17,440 nt of DNA from Pleurocapsa sp. MO_226.B13 (lineage in GTDB: Bacteria; Cyanobacteriota; Cyanobacteriia; Cyanobacteriales; Xenococcaceae). The stretch lies in NCBI GenBank assembly GCA_030064795.1, contig JASJEI010000236.1, forward strand, positions 1-17,440, given 5' to 3'. Positions 1 to 7,691 of this stretch are shown here, in pieces. Below the pieces are notes generated by a model. That model was not told the DNA's origin. It searched no databases and was given only the letters and a program-made list of their open reading frames with translations. Position 1 is the first letter of the stretch. The number at the start of each line of letters is the position of its first letter. The position numbers and the translations under genes are program-made.

Positions 1-404
1 GACTTGTGGTTTTTAATAGTTTGATATTGTATATTTTTCTCCAAATCCCTTTAAAGGTAAGCCTTTTACCAAAATTCAGCATGGTAAGTTCGGTAGAGCC
101 CATATTAATTGTTTGTTCGAGATATACTTGTTATCTATTTTACTTATTTTGATATGAGTCGAAATTAAATAAAAAGTTTGAGGATCTTGTGAGGAACTCA
201 AACAACAATCACCAGAATAAGTTTCAGGCATTCGAGCTATCGATCGAGACTGGACAGAAAATTACTTGGTACTAAGACTAAAGAGTAAAGTAATTCCAGG
301 GGCGACCCCCGCCTACTCAGACCTGGAGTCGCTCTATCAAAAAATAGCTCTAATAAACTGCTGTAAATCAGCAACCTCTTTAATTCAAGTGAAAATTCAA
401 TTAT
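1..404. other. Intergenic stretch at left window edge
   Basis: I see no convincing gene here. The stretch is AT-rich. It contains one imperfect inverted repeat at 302-332 (GCGACCCC facing GGAGTCGC, one mismatch, 15-base loop), which lies about 70 bases beyond the stop of the minus-strand HlyD gene. No T-tract follows it in either direction, so I do not call it a terminator. A 34-codon minus-strand open frame (ATG at 103) runs off the left edge and could be the start of a gene outside the window, but nothing in it is recognisable. Confidence 0.5.
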
Positions 405-1937
405 TTAGATATCGACTAACAATCTGGCTTTTCTGAGAATAAAGGTTAGTACCGTTTCTTCTTTAGAAATAATATCGGCTCTTCCTTCCATGCCCGAGCG
501 AATCGAACAATTCTTACTAGAAGCATGCAAAACCAAACTTTTGGGCTTGACAGTGACATTATAAGTAGCCTGTGCTTCATTGAAACTAGCTATTTTAGAT
601 TGGGCAATCGCCTGGCTATTTTGTGGAATGCTAGCATCTGGAGCGATCGCCGTGACCGTTCCGCGAAGAGTACCGTAGTCGGGATAAGGACAAGCAGAGA
701 CTCGCATTTGCACTTCTAAACCAGTTTCTACTTTGTCGATATCTTGTGCTGCGACCAAGGCTCTAATTTCTAGGGGAGCTCGATCGGGAGCAATGCGGGC
801 GATGACATCACCAGGACTGACTATCTGATCTCGGTTGCGAAGATTTAATTCTTGAACGATGCCAGATGCAGCAGCTCGAATTATTGTACCTTCGAGTTCG
901 GTTTCAATTTGTCGGAGTTCTTGGCGATCGCGATTGAGTTGATTTTGAGTTTTAATTTGCTGCTGAATTAATTGTTCTCTTTCTTTATTTAAAATGGCGA
1001 GAGTAGCTTTAGCTTCAGCTTCGGCTTTAAAAATTTGCTGTCGAGCGATTTCGATTTCTGTCTGACTGGGATTGAGTGCTATCCGAGTATTATTTAGTCT
1101 AGCGCGAGCAGCAGCAAGAGCTTGTTTTTGTCTGGCTATTTCCTGACGTTGCTGTTGAATAGCTACCTGTTTGACAATTACCTGCTGTTGTTTCTGTTTG
1201 ACATCCAATTGGGCTTCTTCTAATTGGTTTTGAGATAAAGCACCAGATTGAGCAATAATTGTATAGCGATCGCGCTTGGATTTAGCTCCATTCAAACTAG
1301 CTCGAACCGATTTCAAGTCTGCTTCGAGGGAAATTAATTCAGTCTGCGCTTGATTTAATTGTTCTTGAGTCGAATTAAAGTTAGCAGTTGCCTCTTCAAC
1401 TTCGGCATTGGATTGCAGATTGCGATCGTCATATTCTCTACGGCTATGTCTGAGTTCGGTAAGTGCCAGGGCCACAGTACTTTTAGCACGGTCTGTTTCA
1501 GCAGCAATTTGTTCGGTAATTGCTTGAAGTTGAGCAGCAATTTGAGTCAGTTGGAGCTGAGCTTGCTCGATGCTACTCTGTAGCTGGCTTTTTTGAGTCT
1601 GAAGGCGCGAATCATCAACATAGGCAATAACGTCTCCTCGATCGACCTGCTGATTTTCTTTAACTTCAATGCTTTCGATTTGACTCTCTATAGCTGCCTG
1701 AACGATCCGCAATTCGCCTACAGGACGTACGGTAGCAGGGGCTTTAATGGTTACTTTATACTTGAGAACGCTAACTAGTGCAATCGTTGCACTAAAGATA
1801 ACGAGGAAGACTATCCCCCCAACAGTTATCCACCAGTCGATTCGGGGTAAAAATTCATCTGGACTGACCGAACGGAGTAAGTCGCGATCGCGATCGTCAC
1901 TGCGATCGAGGGATTTGGTATCGAGGTTAACAAGCAT
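405..1937 (-). CDS. HlyD-family membrane fusion protein (type I secretion adaptor)
   Basis: This 510-residue protein has the plan of a periplasmic adaptor linking an inner-membrane ABC exporter to a TolC-type outer-membrane channel. Residues 1-33 are a charged cytoplasmic tail, and 36-58 form one membrane span (WWITVGGIVFLVIFSA...). Half of a lipoyl-like barrel follows (about 66-110, with VKENQQVDRGDVIAYVDD). Residues 112-350 are a very long Gln/Glu/Ala/Arg-rich coiled coil, and the second barrel half (about 350-385, with GIVQELNLRNRDQIVSPGDVIARI) leads into a beta-domain. Length and order fit HlyD adaptors of bacteriocin-type exporters. It is divergent from the precursor gene at 2488 and about 1.4 kb from the C39 transporter, its likely partner. 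ATG at 1937 is taken as the start because the N-terminus then has the expected length; I see no clear Shine-Dalgarno. The substrate is inferred from context. Confidence 0.88.
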   Translation of the reverse strand: MLVNLDTKSLDRSDDRDRDLLRSVSPDEFLPRIDWWITVGGIVFLVIFSATIALVSVLKYKVTIKAPATVRPVGELRIVQAAIESQIESIEVKENQQVDRGDVIAYVDDSRLQTQKSQLQSSIEQAQLQLTQIAAQLQAITEQIAAETDRAKSTVALALTELRHSRREYDDRNLQSNAEVEEATANFNSTQEQLNQAQTELISLEADLKSVRASLNGAKSKRDRYTIIAQSGALSQNQLEEAQLDVKQKQQQVIVKQVAIQQQRQEIARQKQALAAARARLNNTRIALNPSQTEIEIARQQIFKAEAEAKATLAILNKEREQLIQQQIKTQNQLNRDRQELRQIETELEGTIIRAAASGIVQELNLRNRDQIVSPGDVIARIAPDRAPLEIRALVAAQDIDKVETGLEVQMRVSACPYPDYGTLRGTVTAIAPDASIPQNSQAIAQSKIASFNEAQATYNVTVKPKSLVLHASSKNCSIRSGMEGRADIISKEETVLTFILRKARLLVDI

Positions 1938-2286
1938 AATTACTAATTTTGAGGTTGAATTTGAAATGGGCTATTTGAAAAACTTAATCAACTGTTAATC
2001 GAGAGCTATGAGCTAATTGTCTATTCAATTTTTGAAGGCTAAAAAATACATAGTCTCACAGACAAAAATCTATTTATCTATCTGAAACAAGACCTTTTTC
2101 TTAAGATTCAGAGCGATTTATTATTAGCTGTTGTTGGCAATCAATTAAATTATTTAGATCGAGCGGGTGTCCTAGTTGAATTTTTAGCTTGCTTTGAAAT
2201 ATTCACTTTAAATGTTTTGCCATTACTGCCAAAAGCCTTATAAAATTAGGGTTTTCCGGATCTTAAGCTAGTATAGCTATATTTTA

Positions 2287-2298
2287 GACCAAAAAAGT
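2287..2298 (+). repeat. 12-mer GACCAAAAAAGT, copy 1
   Basis: GACCAAAAAAGT occurs here, 86 bases upstream of the GATTTTTTC box of the precursor promoter, and again at 7831-7842 in the devB leader region. Both copies follow a T-rich stretch. It may be a regulator site. It lies upstream of the promoter here and downstream of it in the other locus, so a fixed architecture is not supported. Confidence 0.4.
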
Positions 2299-2372
2299 AT
2301 AAAACTAGTGTTGTTCGAGGTGTTGATATTTTCAACTATAAAAAAAGCCACAAAAAAAAAGATTAAAATGTG

Positions 2373-2415
2373 GATTTTTTCGACTGACAAAACAAAAAAA
2401 CTGGGCTTAAATAAA
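2373..2415 (+). promoter_or_regulatory. Promoter of the precursor-peptide gene with conserved upstream box
   Basis: A sigma-70-like promoter is visible: -35 CTGACA at 2384-2389, a 17-base spacer, and -10 TTAAAT at 2407-2412, predicting a start near 2419. Just upstream is GATTTTTTC (2373-2381). The whole arrangement recurs with the same spacing at 7692-7734 ahead of the devBCA operon, which is the main reason to trust it. The A/T-rich upstream box may be an UP element or an activator site. Confidence 0.6.
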
Positions 2416-2417
2416 TT

Positions 2418-2462
2418 CAGTTAGAAAAGCAAAAGTTAACTTTTTTCGGCTTTTCCTAACTG
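2418..2462 (+). promoter_or_regulatory. Leader hairpin at the predicted 5' end of the precursor mRNA
   Basis: CAGTTAGAAAAGC (2418-2430) pairs with GCTTTTCCTAACTG (2449-2462), a 13-pair stem with one bulged C. Between the arms lies a perfect 14-base palindrome, AAAAGTTAACTTTT (2431-2444). The structure begins at the transcription start predicted from the -10 box and ends 8 bases before the Shine-Dalgarno. It could stabilise the mRNA 5' end or control translation; the role is inference. Confidence 0.55.
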
Positions 2463-2470
2463 CAAATCAC

Positions 2471-2476
2471 AAGGAG
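2471..2476 (+). promoter_or_regulatory. Shine-Dalgarno AAGGAG of the precursor gene
   Basis: AAGGAG lies 11 bases before ATG 2488 and 14 before the adjacent ATG 2491, favouring the first ATG. It is one of the two clearest ribosome sites in the window (the other precedes fabH), consistent with strong expression of a secreted peptide. Confidence 0.7.
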
Positions 2477-2487
2477 ACATAAACAAA

Positions 2488-2775
2488 ATGATGAGAAAAG
2501 ATAGTACTACTTCTCAATTAGACTTGCTTCTATTAGAAGAGGTTTCTAATGAAACGGCTGAAGCTATTTCTGGAGGTGCATCACTAACTTTAGGTGGATC
2601 GCAGGAACTTGAATTGGGTGACCCTTTTACCATGCCAATTGATGTGTTGACTAATCTAGTCAGCTCAGTTGGAGCCTTAACAGCAATGTTAGGGATCGAG
2701 ATGCCTGCCTTCCCAGTTACCAAGCTACCCGAAATTCCTGCACCTCCTACTCCCGAGCTACCAAGATATTCCTAG
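2488..2775 (+). CDS. Double-glycine-leader secreted peptide precursor (bacteriocin/EbfG-like type)
   Basis: This 95-residue precursor has a typical double-glycine leader: residues 10-30 contain LDLLLLEEVSNETAEAISGG, with hydrophobic positions and an E-V-S-x-E pattern before Gly29-Gly30. Cleavage there would release a 65-residue acidic core without Cys, His or Trp. The core has a hydrophobic helix-like stretch (about 51-70) and a proline-rich tail in which 8 of residues 72-92 are proline. The lack of cysteine argues against a lanthipeptide, sactipeptide or disulfide bacteriocin; no maturation enzyme is nearby. A second Gly-Gly at 36-37 is an alternative but less leader-like site. The C39 transporter at 3322 is the obvious processor. 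In cyanobacteria such peptides include biofilm-promoting EbfG proteins exported by PteB as well as bacteriocin-like peptides; which role applies here is unknown. Confidence 0.8.
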   Translation: MMRKDSTTSQLDLLLLEEVSNETAEAISGGASLTLGGSQELELGDPFTMPIDVLTNLVSSVGALTAMLGIEMPAFPVTKLPEIPAPPTPELPRYS

Positions 2776-2792
2776 AGCTTTTTAAAAAGCTC
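2775..2792. repeat. Perfect 18-base palindrome over the precursor stop codon
   Basis: GAGCTTTTTAAAAAGCTC reads the same on both strands and starts on the last base of the TAG stop. It can form a 7- to 9-pair A/U-rich hairpin. No clean T-run follows, so it is at best a weak terminator or a 3'-end stability element. Confidence 0.5.
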
Positions 2793-2814
2793 GTTCTTAT
2801 AGCTACCTCAATAT

Positions 2815-2863
2815 GCTCGGTCGGTTCATTAGCGCCAGCTTTTGAACACTATAACGACCGAGC
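2815..2863 (+). other. Long stem-loop downstream of the precursor gene
   Basis: GCTCGGTCG (2815-2823) pairs with CGACCGAGC (2855-2863). Immediately inside, GTTCA (2824-2828) pairs with TGAAC (2843-2847), leaving a 7-base bulge on the 3' side and a 14-base loop. This makes up to 14 pairs, G+C-rich for this region. No T-tract follows. It lies within the predicted 3' untranslated region and could protect the message or form the body of a small RNA. Confidence 0.5.
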
Positions 2864-3016
2864 AGAGCAAAAAGCGTGTTGCATTGCTCTACGAGATGAT
2901 TTGAAAGTTACTTACTTCAAAACTCTCTTTACTTGCTATTTATTATTTTGACATTATCTCATGATGATGCAACGCCCAAACAACTCTTTTTTTAGAGTTT
3001 AAAAGCTTATGAAACA

Positions 3017-3059
3017 AGTCTTGGGTAAGAGACAACTGTTCCCAAGACTGATCTTTTTT
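3017..3059 (+). terminator. Intrinsic terminator of the precursor transcript
   Basis: AGTCTTGGG (3017-3025) and CCCAAGACT (3041-3049) form a perfect 9-pair stem with a 15-base loop, followed by GATC and six T residues ending at 3059. This is the clearest rho-independent terminator in the window. It would end a monocistronic message of roughly 640 bases from the promoter at 2407-2412 and separate the abundant peptide message from the transporter operon. Confidence 0.75.
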
Positions 3060-3166
3060 ACTCTCAACGAGATCTACATAGGTTGATATCAATCGACAGA
3101 GAAGACAAAATAATTTGTTGCAACTATATCAGTACCAGAATTTTGGTTGGTTCGAGTTGGAGTTAA

Positions 3167-3325
3167 TCAATTATTTGGCTTAGTGCATTACCAGTTTGTT
3201 GGCTAGAGCTAACCTGGTTGACTCTGCTGGTTATTTTGACGAGCAATCCCAACGACGTTTCGTCAGCTTGGAGAATGAGCGAGTTTGACCCAATTAATTC
3301 TGGAAAATCCCCAGTATTTTTATGA
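3167..3325 (+). other. Possible small membrane ORF overlapping the transporter start
   Basis: A frame open after TAA 3164-3166 reads through a hydrophobic stretch (WLELTWLTLLVILTSNPNDV in part) and a polar tail to TGA 3323-3325. The stop overlaps the transporter start as ATGA, a geometry often seen in translational coupling. It has no good start: the options are TTG 3218 (35 residues) or ATG 3275 (16 residues). A neighbouring frame (about 3114-3205) also looks protein-like, so this may be a frameshifted remnant. I do not recognise it. Confidence 0.25.
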
Positions 3326-5469
3326 AATACCAGACAGTTTTACAGCATAGCGAAGAAGACTGTGGCGCGGTTTGCCTTGCCACTGTTGCCAAACACTACG
3401 GACGCACATTTGCACTTAGTCGCATTCGGGAAATTGTCGGCACTGGACAACAGGGTACGACTCTGCTGGGCTTGAGACGAGGAGCAGAAACCTTGGGTTT
3501 TAATGCTCGTCAAGTCAAAATTACGACTCGACTATTTAAGCAGCTTCATAAAGCTCCCTTACCCGCTATTATTCACTGGAAAGGTTATCATTGGGTTGTC
3601 TTATATGGAAAAAAGGGCAAAAAATATGTGATTGCCGACCCTGCCGTCGGGCTTCGTTATCTCACACGTAAAGAACTAACGGCTAATTGGACTAATGGAA
3701 TTGCATTATTGTTGATGCCAGAACTGAGCCGTTTCGAGCAACAGCCAAGCGATCGAGTTAATGGATTTTCACGTTTTCTCAAACGAGCTTGGCCCTATCG
3801 AGCAATCCTCAGCGAAGCGTTACTAATTAACCTAGTCATCGGAGTTCTTGCTCTGGCGACCCCCTTTTTATTTCAGATTCTCACTGATGATGTACTGGTA
3901 CGTGGAGATACTCAACTACTTACTGCTGTAGCTATTGGGGTAGTAGTAATTAATCTTTTTAGTAGTACCCTGCAACTTATTCAGTCAAATCTAATTTCTC
4001 ATTTTGCCCAACGTCTTGAGTTAGGATTGGTTCTTGCCTTCGGACGGCAAATTTTACGTTTGCCTCTAAGCTACTATGAAGCTCGTCGTAGTGGCGAAAT
4101 AGTCAGTCGTCTCAGAGACATTCGCGAAATTAATCAGCTAGTTTCCCAAATCGTGATTGGATTGCCCAGCCAAATTTTCATTGGCATAGTTTCATTGGCT
4201 TTTATGCTGGTTTATAGTTGGAAACTAACTGTGGCTGCTATTTTGGTTGCTGCTAGTATGACAATTTCCACCGTCATTTTTTTACCTACCTTACAGCAAA
4301 AAACCCGTGCGGTATTAGTTACAGCTGCTGAAAACCAAGGTTTTTTAGTGGAAACTTTTAAAGGCGCACTTAATCTGAAAACGACCAATGCTGCGCCTCA
4401 AGTTTGGGAAGAACTTCAAAGTCGCTTCGGTCGTCTAGCAAATGTTACTTTCGGTACAATTCAAATAGGCATTATTAATGGCGTTTTTTCTAAATTAATT
4501 TCTGGATTGGGTACTGTAACCATACTTTGGCTGGGTAGCAGCTTAGTTATCGAGCGAGAATTAAGTATCGGTCAGTTATTGGCTTTTAACGGCATGAATG
4601 GCAATTTTGCTGGTCTAATTATTGCCACCATCGGTTTTATTGATGAATTTGCTCGCGCCAAAACTGCTACTCAGAGGCTAGGCGAGGTGATCGACGCAAC
4701 ACCAGAAGAGGAAGATAACAGCGACAAATCCTGGAGCAAAATTTCTGGTGAAGCTGACATTGTTTGCACCAACCTTAACTTTCATCACCTGGGTAGAGTC
4801 AATCTGCTACAAAATTTCTCGTTAACAATTCCTGGTGGTAAAGTCACCGCTTTAATCGGCAAGTCTGGCTGCGGTAAGAGTACTTTAGTAAAACTCATTG
4901 TCGGTTTGTATAGACTTGAATCTGGTAATATTCGTTTTGGTAACTACAATCAACAAGACTTATCTTTAGAATGCTTGCGCCAGCAAGTAGTGTTAGTGCC
5001 ACAAGAGCCTCACTTTTGGAGTCGCTCGATTATCAATAATTTTCGCTTTGGCACTCCTTACGTAACGCTAGAACAAATCGTTCGAGCTTGTCAGATAGCT
5101 GGTGCCGACGAATTTATCAGTCAGCTACCCGATAAATATCAAACCGTCTTGGGAGAATTTGGTGCCAATCTTTCTGGGGGTCAAAGACAGCGATTAGCAA
5201 TAGCTCAGGCAATCATTAACGATCCGCCCGTACTAATTTTAGATGAATCTACTAGTGCCCTCGACCCAGTGTTAGAAGCCCAAGTTTTAGAGCGACTGCT
5301 ATGTTCTCGGCAGAATAAAACCACAATTATCATTAGCCATCGCTCTAGTGCTATTAGACGTGCTGAATGGATCGTGCTGTTAGAAAATGGTCAGATCCAG
5401 CTACAAGGCACGACAACCAAACTGACTTCCCAGCAAGGCGATCACCTAGATTTTTTAACTGGTACATAA
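3322..5469 (+). CDS. C39 peptidase-containing ABC transporter (PCAT)
   Basis: This 715-residue protein both processes and exports double-glycine peptides. Residues 1-130 are a C39 cysteine peptidase with Gln8, Cys14 (in EEDCGAVCLA), His90 and Asp106 (ADP) in the expected places, so the peptidase looks active. Residues about 155-455 are the ABC exporter membrane domain. The nucleotide-binding domain carries Walker A GKSGCGKST (513-521), Q-loop Gln561, signature LSGGQ (617-621), Walker B VLILDE with Glu642, and switch His673. Nothing is truncated or substituted. The start MKYQTVLQHSEEDCG matches the usual N-terminus of the family. The precursor peptide lies upstream, the divergent HlyD protein is the likely adaptor, and an RTX/SBBP protein follows after 49 bases, probably in the same operon. 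PteB of Synechococcus elongatus and LagD/ComA-type exporters are functional models. Confidence 0.95.
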   Translation: MKYQTVLQHSEEDCGAVCLATVAKHYGRTFALSRIREIVGTGQQGTTLLGLRRGAETLGFNARQVKITTRLFKQLHKAPLPAIIHWKGYHWVVLYGKKGKKYVIADPAVGLRYLTRKELTANWTNGIALLLMPELSRFEQQPSDRVNGFSRFLKRAWPYRAILSEALLINLVIGVLALATPFLFQILTDDVLVRGDTQLLTAVAIGVVVINLFSSTLQLIQSNLISHFAQRLELGLVLAFGRQILRLPLSYYEARRSGEIVSRLRDIREINQLVSQIVIGLPSQIFIGIVSLAFMLVYSWKLTVAAILVAASMTISTVIFLPTLQQKTRAVLVTAAENQGFLVETFKGALNLKTTNAAPQVWEELQSRFGRLANVTFGTIQIGIINGVFSKLISGLGTVTILWLGSSLVIERELSIGQLLAFNGMNGNFAGLIIATIGFIDEFARAKTATQRLGEVIDATPEEEDNSDKSWSKISGEADIVCTNLNFHHLGRVNLLQNFSLTIPGGKVTALIGKSGCGKSTLVKLIVGLYRLESGNIRFGNYNQQDLSLECLRQQVVLVPQEPHFWSRSIINNFRFGTPYVTLEQIVRACQIAGADEFISQLPDKYQTVLGEFGANLSGGQRQRLAIAQAIINDPPVLILDESTSALDPVLEAQVLERLLCSRQNKTTIIISHRSSAIRRAEWIVLLENGQIQLQGTTTKLTSQQGDHLDFLTGT

Positions 5470-5518
5470 GTGTCAACTCTGCAAACCAAAGAGCAAAAAC
5501 AATAATGAGCGATCGCAT

Positions 5519-7456
5519 ATGGAAGATTCTAACTCATTCACTCAAAACAACTTGTCGAGCTTAAGACCGCCCGAAAATAACTGGTCTGTAGCTCAAAATC
5601 CCCCTATTCCCTCCGCAACAACAGGCATTAAGGACTTAAATTTAGGACTAACTGCCTCGGTCGCCAACAACTTATATAATTCTTCTGCCCTAGGTAGCTT
5701 ATTCGAGCTAGCCCAAAGCTTTCTCTTGTTAGAGCTATACGGACTGTTGGCAGGTACTCCTGGTAGTGATGCCTATCTTGTGGGTAGAGGGAATAAAAAC
5801 GATACCCTGCTCACCCGTCAGGGCAACGATGTACTGTTAGCTGTCGATCCTGGTGCCGAAAATCCAGGACTGGGAGAAGTCGATACTCTGGCTGGCGATC
5901 GCGATATTTTCGAGGTCTTTTCTCTCAATGGTCTCGAACCAATTGAGGAAAATCCTCGCAGTTGGCAAGACAGATTTATTATTGGCGATCGCCAACAGCC
6001 TTATTATATCGGTTTGGGGGGGGATGATTATGCTTCAATTTTAGACTTCGATCCAGAACAAGATACTATTCAACTTCACGGCAGTCCCCAAAACTATCAA
6101 TTGATCGAATCTGATGGCAACACGGAAATCTACTGGCAGCAGGAAGGGGAGCTAGATCTTGTTGCCTTATTATCCGATGTGTCTGGTTTGAGTTTAGAGC
6201 AAGACTACTTCCAATTTGCCGATGGTATTTTAACTGAAGAACCAACTACACCAAAGATCGAACAATTAGGAGCTGCCAATGTCGATCTCTCTGTTGGTGT
6301 TGCTAGCGACAATGCAGATGGGGTTTACATCACAGGAACGTCTGCGGATACTTTTTGGCTTACCAAGTACGATAGTGATGGCAACCAGCAGTGGCTAGAG
6401 CAGGTACCATCTACTGGCGGTCTCGATACCGATAATTTGGGAAATGTTTTCGTGGGTGGTGGATTGGGAGACATTACCATCTCCAAATATAACAGTGAGG
6501 GCGAGCAACAATGGACTCGATCTTTGGGAACTTTTTCTATGGACAATTCCTTTAGTCTTGACGTTGACGATTTAGGCAATGTCTATCTGACGGGATATAC
6601 CCTCGATGACTTAGGTGGAGAAAACGCCAGTGAATTAACCAATGGTTCGATGCCCATAATTTCCACCGATTCTTGGATTGCCAAGTACGACCCCGATGGC
6701 AACCAAGAGTGGCTCCAGCAGTTTGGTAGTGGAGATTTTGACGAATCTTTTGCGATCGCCACCGATAAAAATAGCAACGTCTATACTAGCGGATGGACTT
6801 TAGGGGATTTTGGCGACACTAATGTGGGACTATACGATGTCTGGGTAGCAAAGCATGACAGCGATGGCAATCAACTGTGGCTCGAGCAGTTTGGAACACC
6901 CGATTACGATTGGTCTTGGGATGCTGCCGTTGACAATGAGGACAATCTTTATCTTACTGGCTGGACTTTGGGCGACCTTGAAGGAGTAAATGCTGGCTCT
7001 TATGATGCTTGGATCGCTAAGTACAACCCCGATGGGGAACGACAATGGGTCGAGCAGTTTGGCACTACTGGAGACGATACTGCCCGCAGCATTGACTTCG
7101 ATGAATTGGGTAACTTTTATGTTACCGGGGCTACTGATGCCGATTTTGCAGGATCTAATGCTGGCTCTTATGATACCTGGGTAGCTAAGTATGACCCCGA
7201 CGGCAACGAACTGTGGAAGCAACAGTTTGGCACTGCGCAAATCGATAATCCTTTCGATCTCGCAGTCGATAACACGGGTCAAGTTTTAGTCACTGGATTT
7301 ACTGAGGGTTCTTTGGGGTCAACTAATGCGGGATCTCATGATGCTTGGTTAGCCGTGCTATCTTCAGACGATGGGAACCTGCTAAATTTTGGTCATGACA
7401 ACACGGCAGCCAACTTGCTTCCAGATTCTAACCTGCCATCAACTGACTTCGGCTAG
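5519..7456 (+). CDS. RTX-like / SBBP beta-propeller protein, probably exported
   Basis: This 645-residue acidic protein has no cleavable signal peptide. Residues 1-80 are of unknown type with a hydrophobic helix at about 57-78. Residues about 80-240 resemble the degenerate RTX domain of cyanobacterial haemolysin-type proteins (GSDAYLVGRGNKNDTLLTRQ, GNDVLLAVD, IGLGGDDYASILDFDPEQDT). Residues about 245-620 are SBBP repeats: six copies of a K-Y/H-[D/N]-x-[D/E]-G-[N/E]-x-x-W motif, at 283, 323, 389, 445, 501 and 557, plus a final degenerate AWLAVLSSDDG, which suggests seven blades. Most copies end in DxDGN, which could bind calcium. A gap of 49 bases after the transporter suggests one operon. It lacks a double-glycine leader, so if it uses type I secretion the signal is elsewhere. 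ATG 5519 is the only ATG in frame before the domains. The role is unknown; adhesion or matrix function is inference. Confidence 0.8.
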   Translation: MEDSNSFTQNNLSSLRPPENNWSVAQNPPIPSATTGIKDLNLGLTASVANNLYNSSALGSLFELAQSFLLLELYGLLAGTPGSDAYLVGRGNKNDTLLTRQGNDVLLAVDPGAENPGLGEVDTLAGDRDIFEVFSLNGLEPIEENPRSWQDRFIIGDRQQPYYIGLGGDDYASILDFDPEQDTIQLHGSPQNYQLIESDGNTEIYWQQEGELDLVALLSDVSGLSLEQDYFQFADGILTEEPTTPKIEQLGAANVDLSVGVASDNADGVYITGTSADTFWLTKYDSDGNQQWLEQVPSTGGLDTDNLGNVFVGGGLGDITISKYNSEGEQQWTRSLGTFSMDNSFSLDVDDLGNVYLTGYTLDDLGGENASELTNGSMPIISTDSWIAKYDPDGNQEWLQQFGSGDFDESFAIATDKNSNVYTSGWTLGDFGDTNVGLYDVWVAKHDSDGNQLWLEQFGTPDYDWSWDAAVDNEDNLYLTGWTLGDLEGVNAGSYDAWIAKYNPDGERQWVEQFGTTGDDTARSIDFDELGNFYVTGATDADFAGSNAGSYDTWVAKYDPDGNELWKQQFGTAQIDNPFDLAVDNTGQVLVTGFTEGSLGSTNAGSHDAWLAVLSSDDGNLLNFGHDNTAANLLPDSNLPSTDFG

Positions 7457-7529
7457 AGACTTTTGCCGTACAACACCGTGAGTTATCTTATCGAATCTAT
7501 TCTAGACTGAAGATTAAAAACTTTTAACC

Positions 7530-7634
7530 ATGACGCTACTGGAATTAGTTTTACTCGCAATCATCATCTCGACGATTACTCTAGTAACAATTAAACTGAT
7601 ACTTTGGATCGACAGTAACCTGCTCCACAAGTAA
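7530..7634 (+). CDS. 34-residue single-span membrane micro-ORF
   Basis: ATG 7530 opens a 34-codon frame ending at TAA 7634. Residues about 2-26 are almost wholly hydrophobic (MTLLELVLLAIIISTITLVT), followed by KLILW and a short polar end, IDSNLLHK. That is the shape of a one-span membrane micropeptide. It lies 73 bases after the SBBP gene and just upstream of the devBCA promoter, so it could be the last gene of the transporter operon. There is no good Shine-Dalgarno, and the family is not recognised. A chance hydrophobic frame is possible. Confidence 0.4.
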   Translation: MTLLELVLLAIIISTITLVTIKLILWIDSNLLHK

Positions 7635-7691
7635 GAGTAATTTAGTCTTAAATTCAAGCTGATAATTTAGAGCAAAAAATTTAAGAGTGTC

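Noticed and set aside
2..103. Minus-strand frame running off the left edge
   Set aside because: Only 34 codons are visible, without ribosome site or recognisable motif; cannot be supported from this window.
302..332. Hairpin beyond the HlyD gene as its terminator
   Set aside because: One mismatch, a 15-base loop and no T-tract on the relevant strand.
6830..7282. 150-residue minus-strand open frame within the SBBP gene
   Set aside because: It mirrors the repeated plus-strand SBBP coding sequence; its apparent repeats are the antisense of those repeats, and it has no independent signals.
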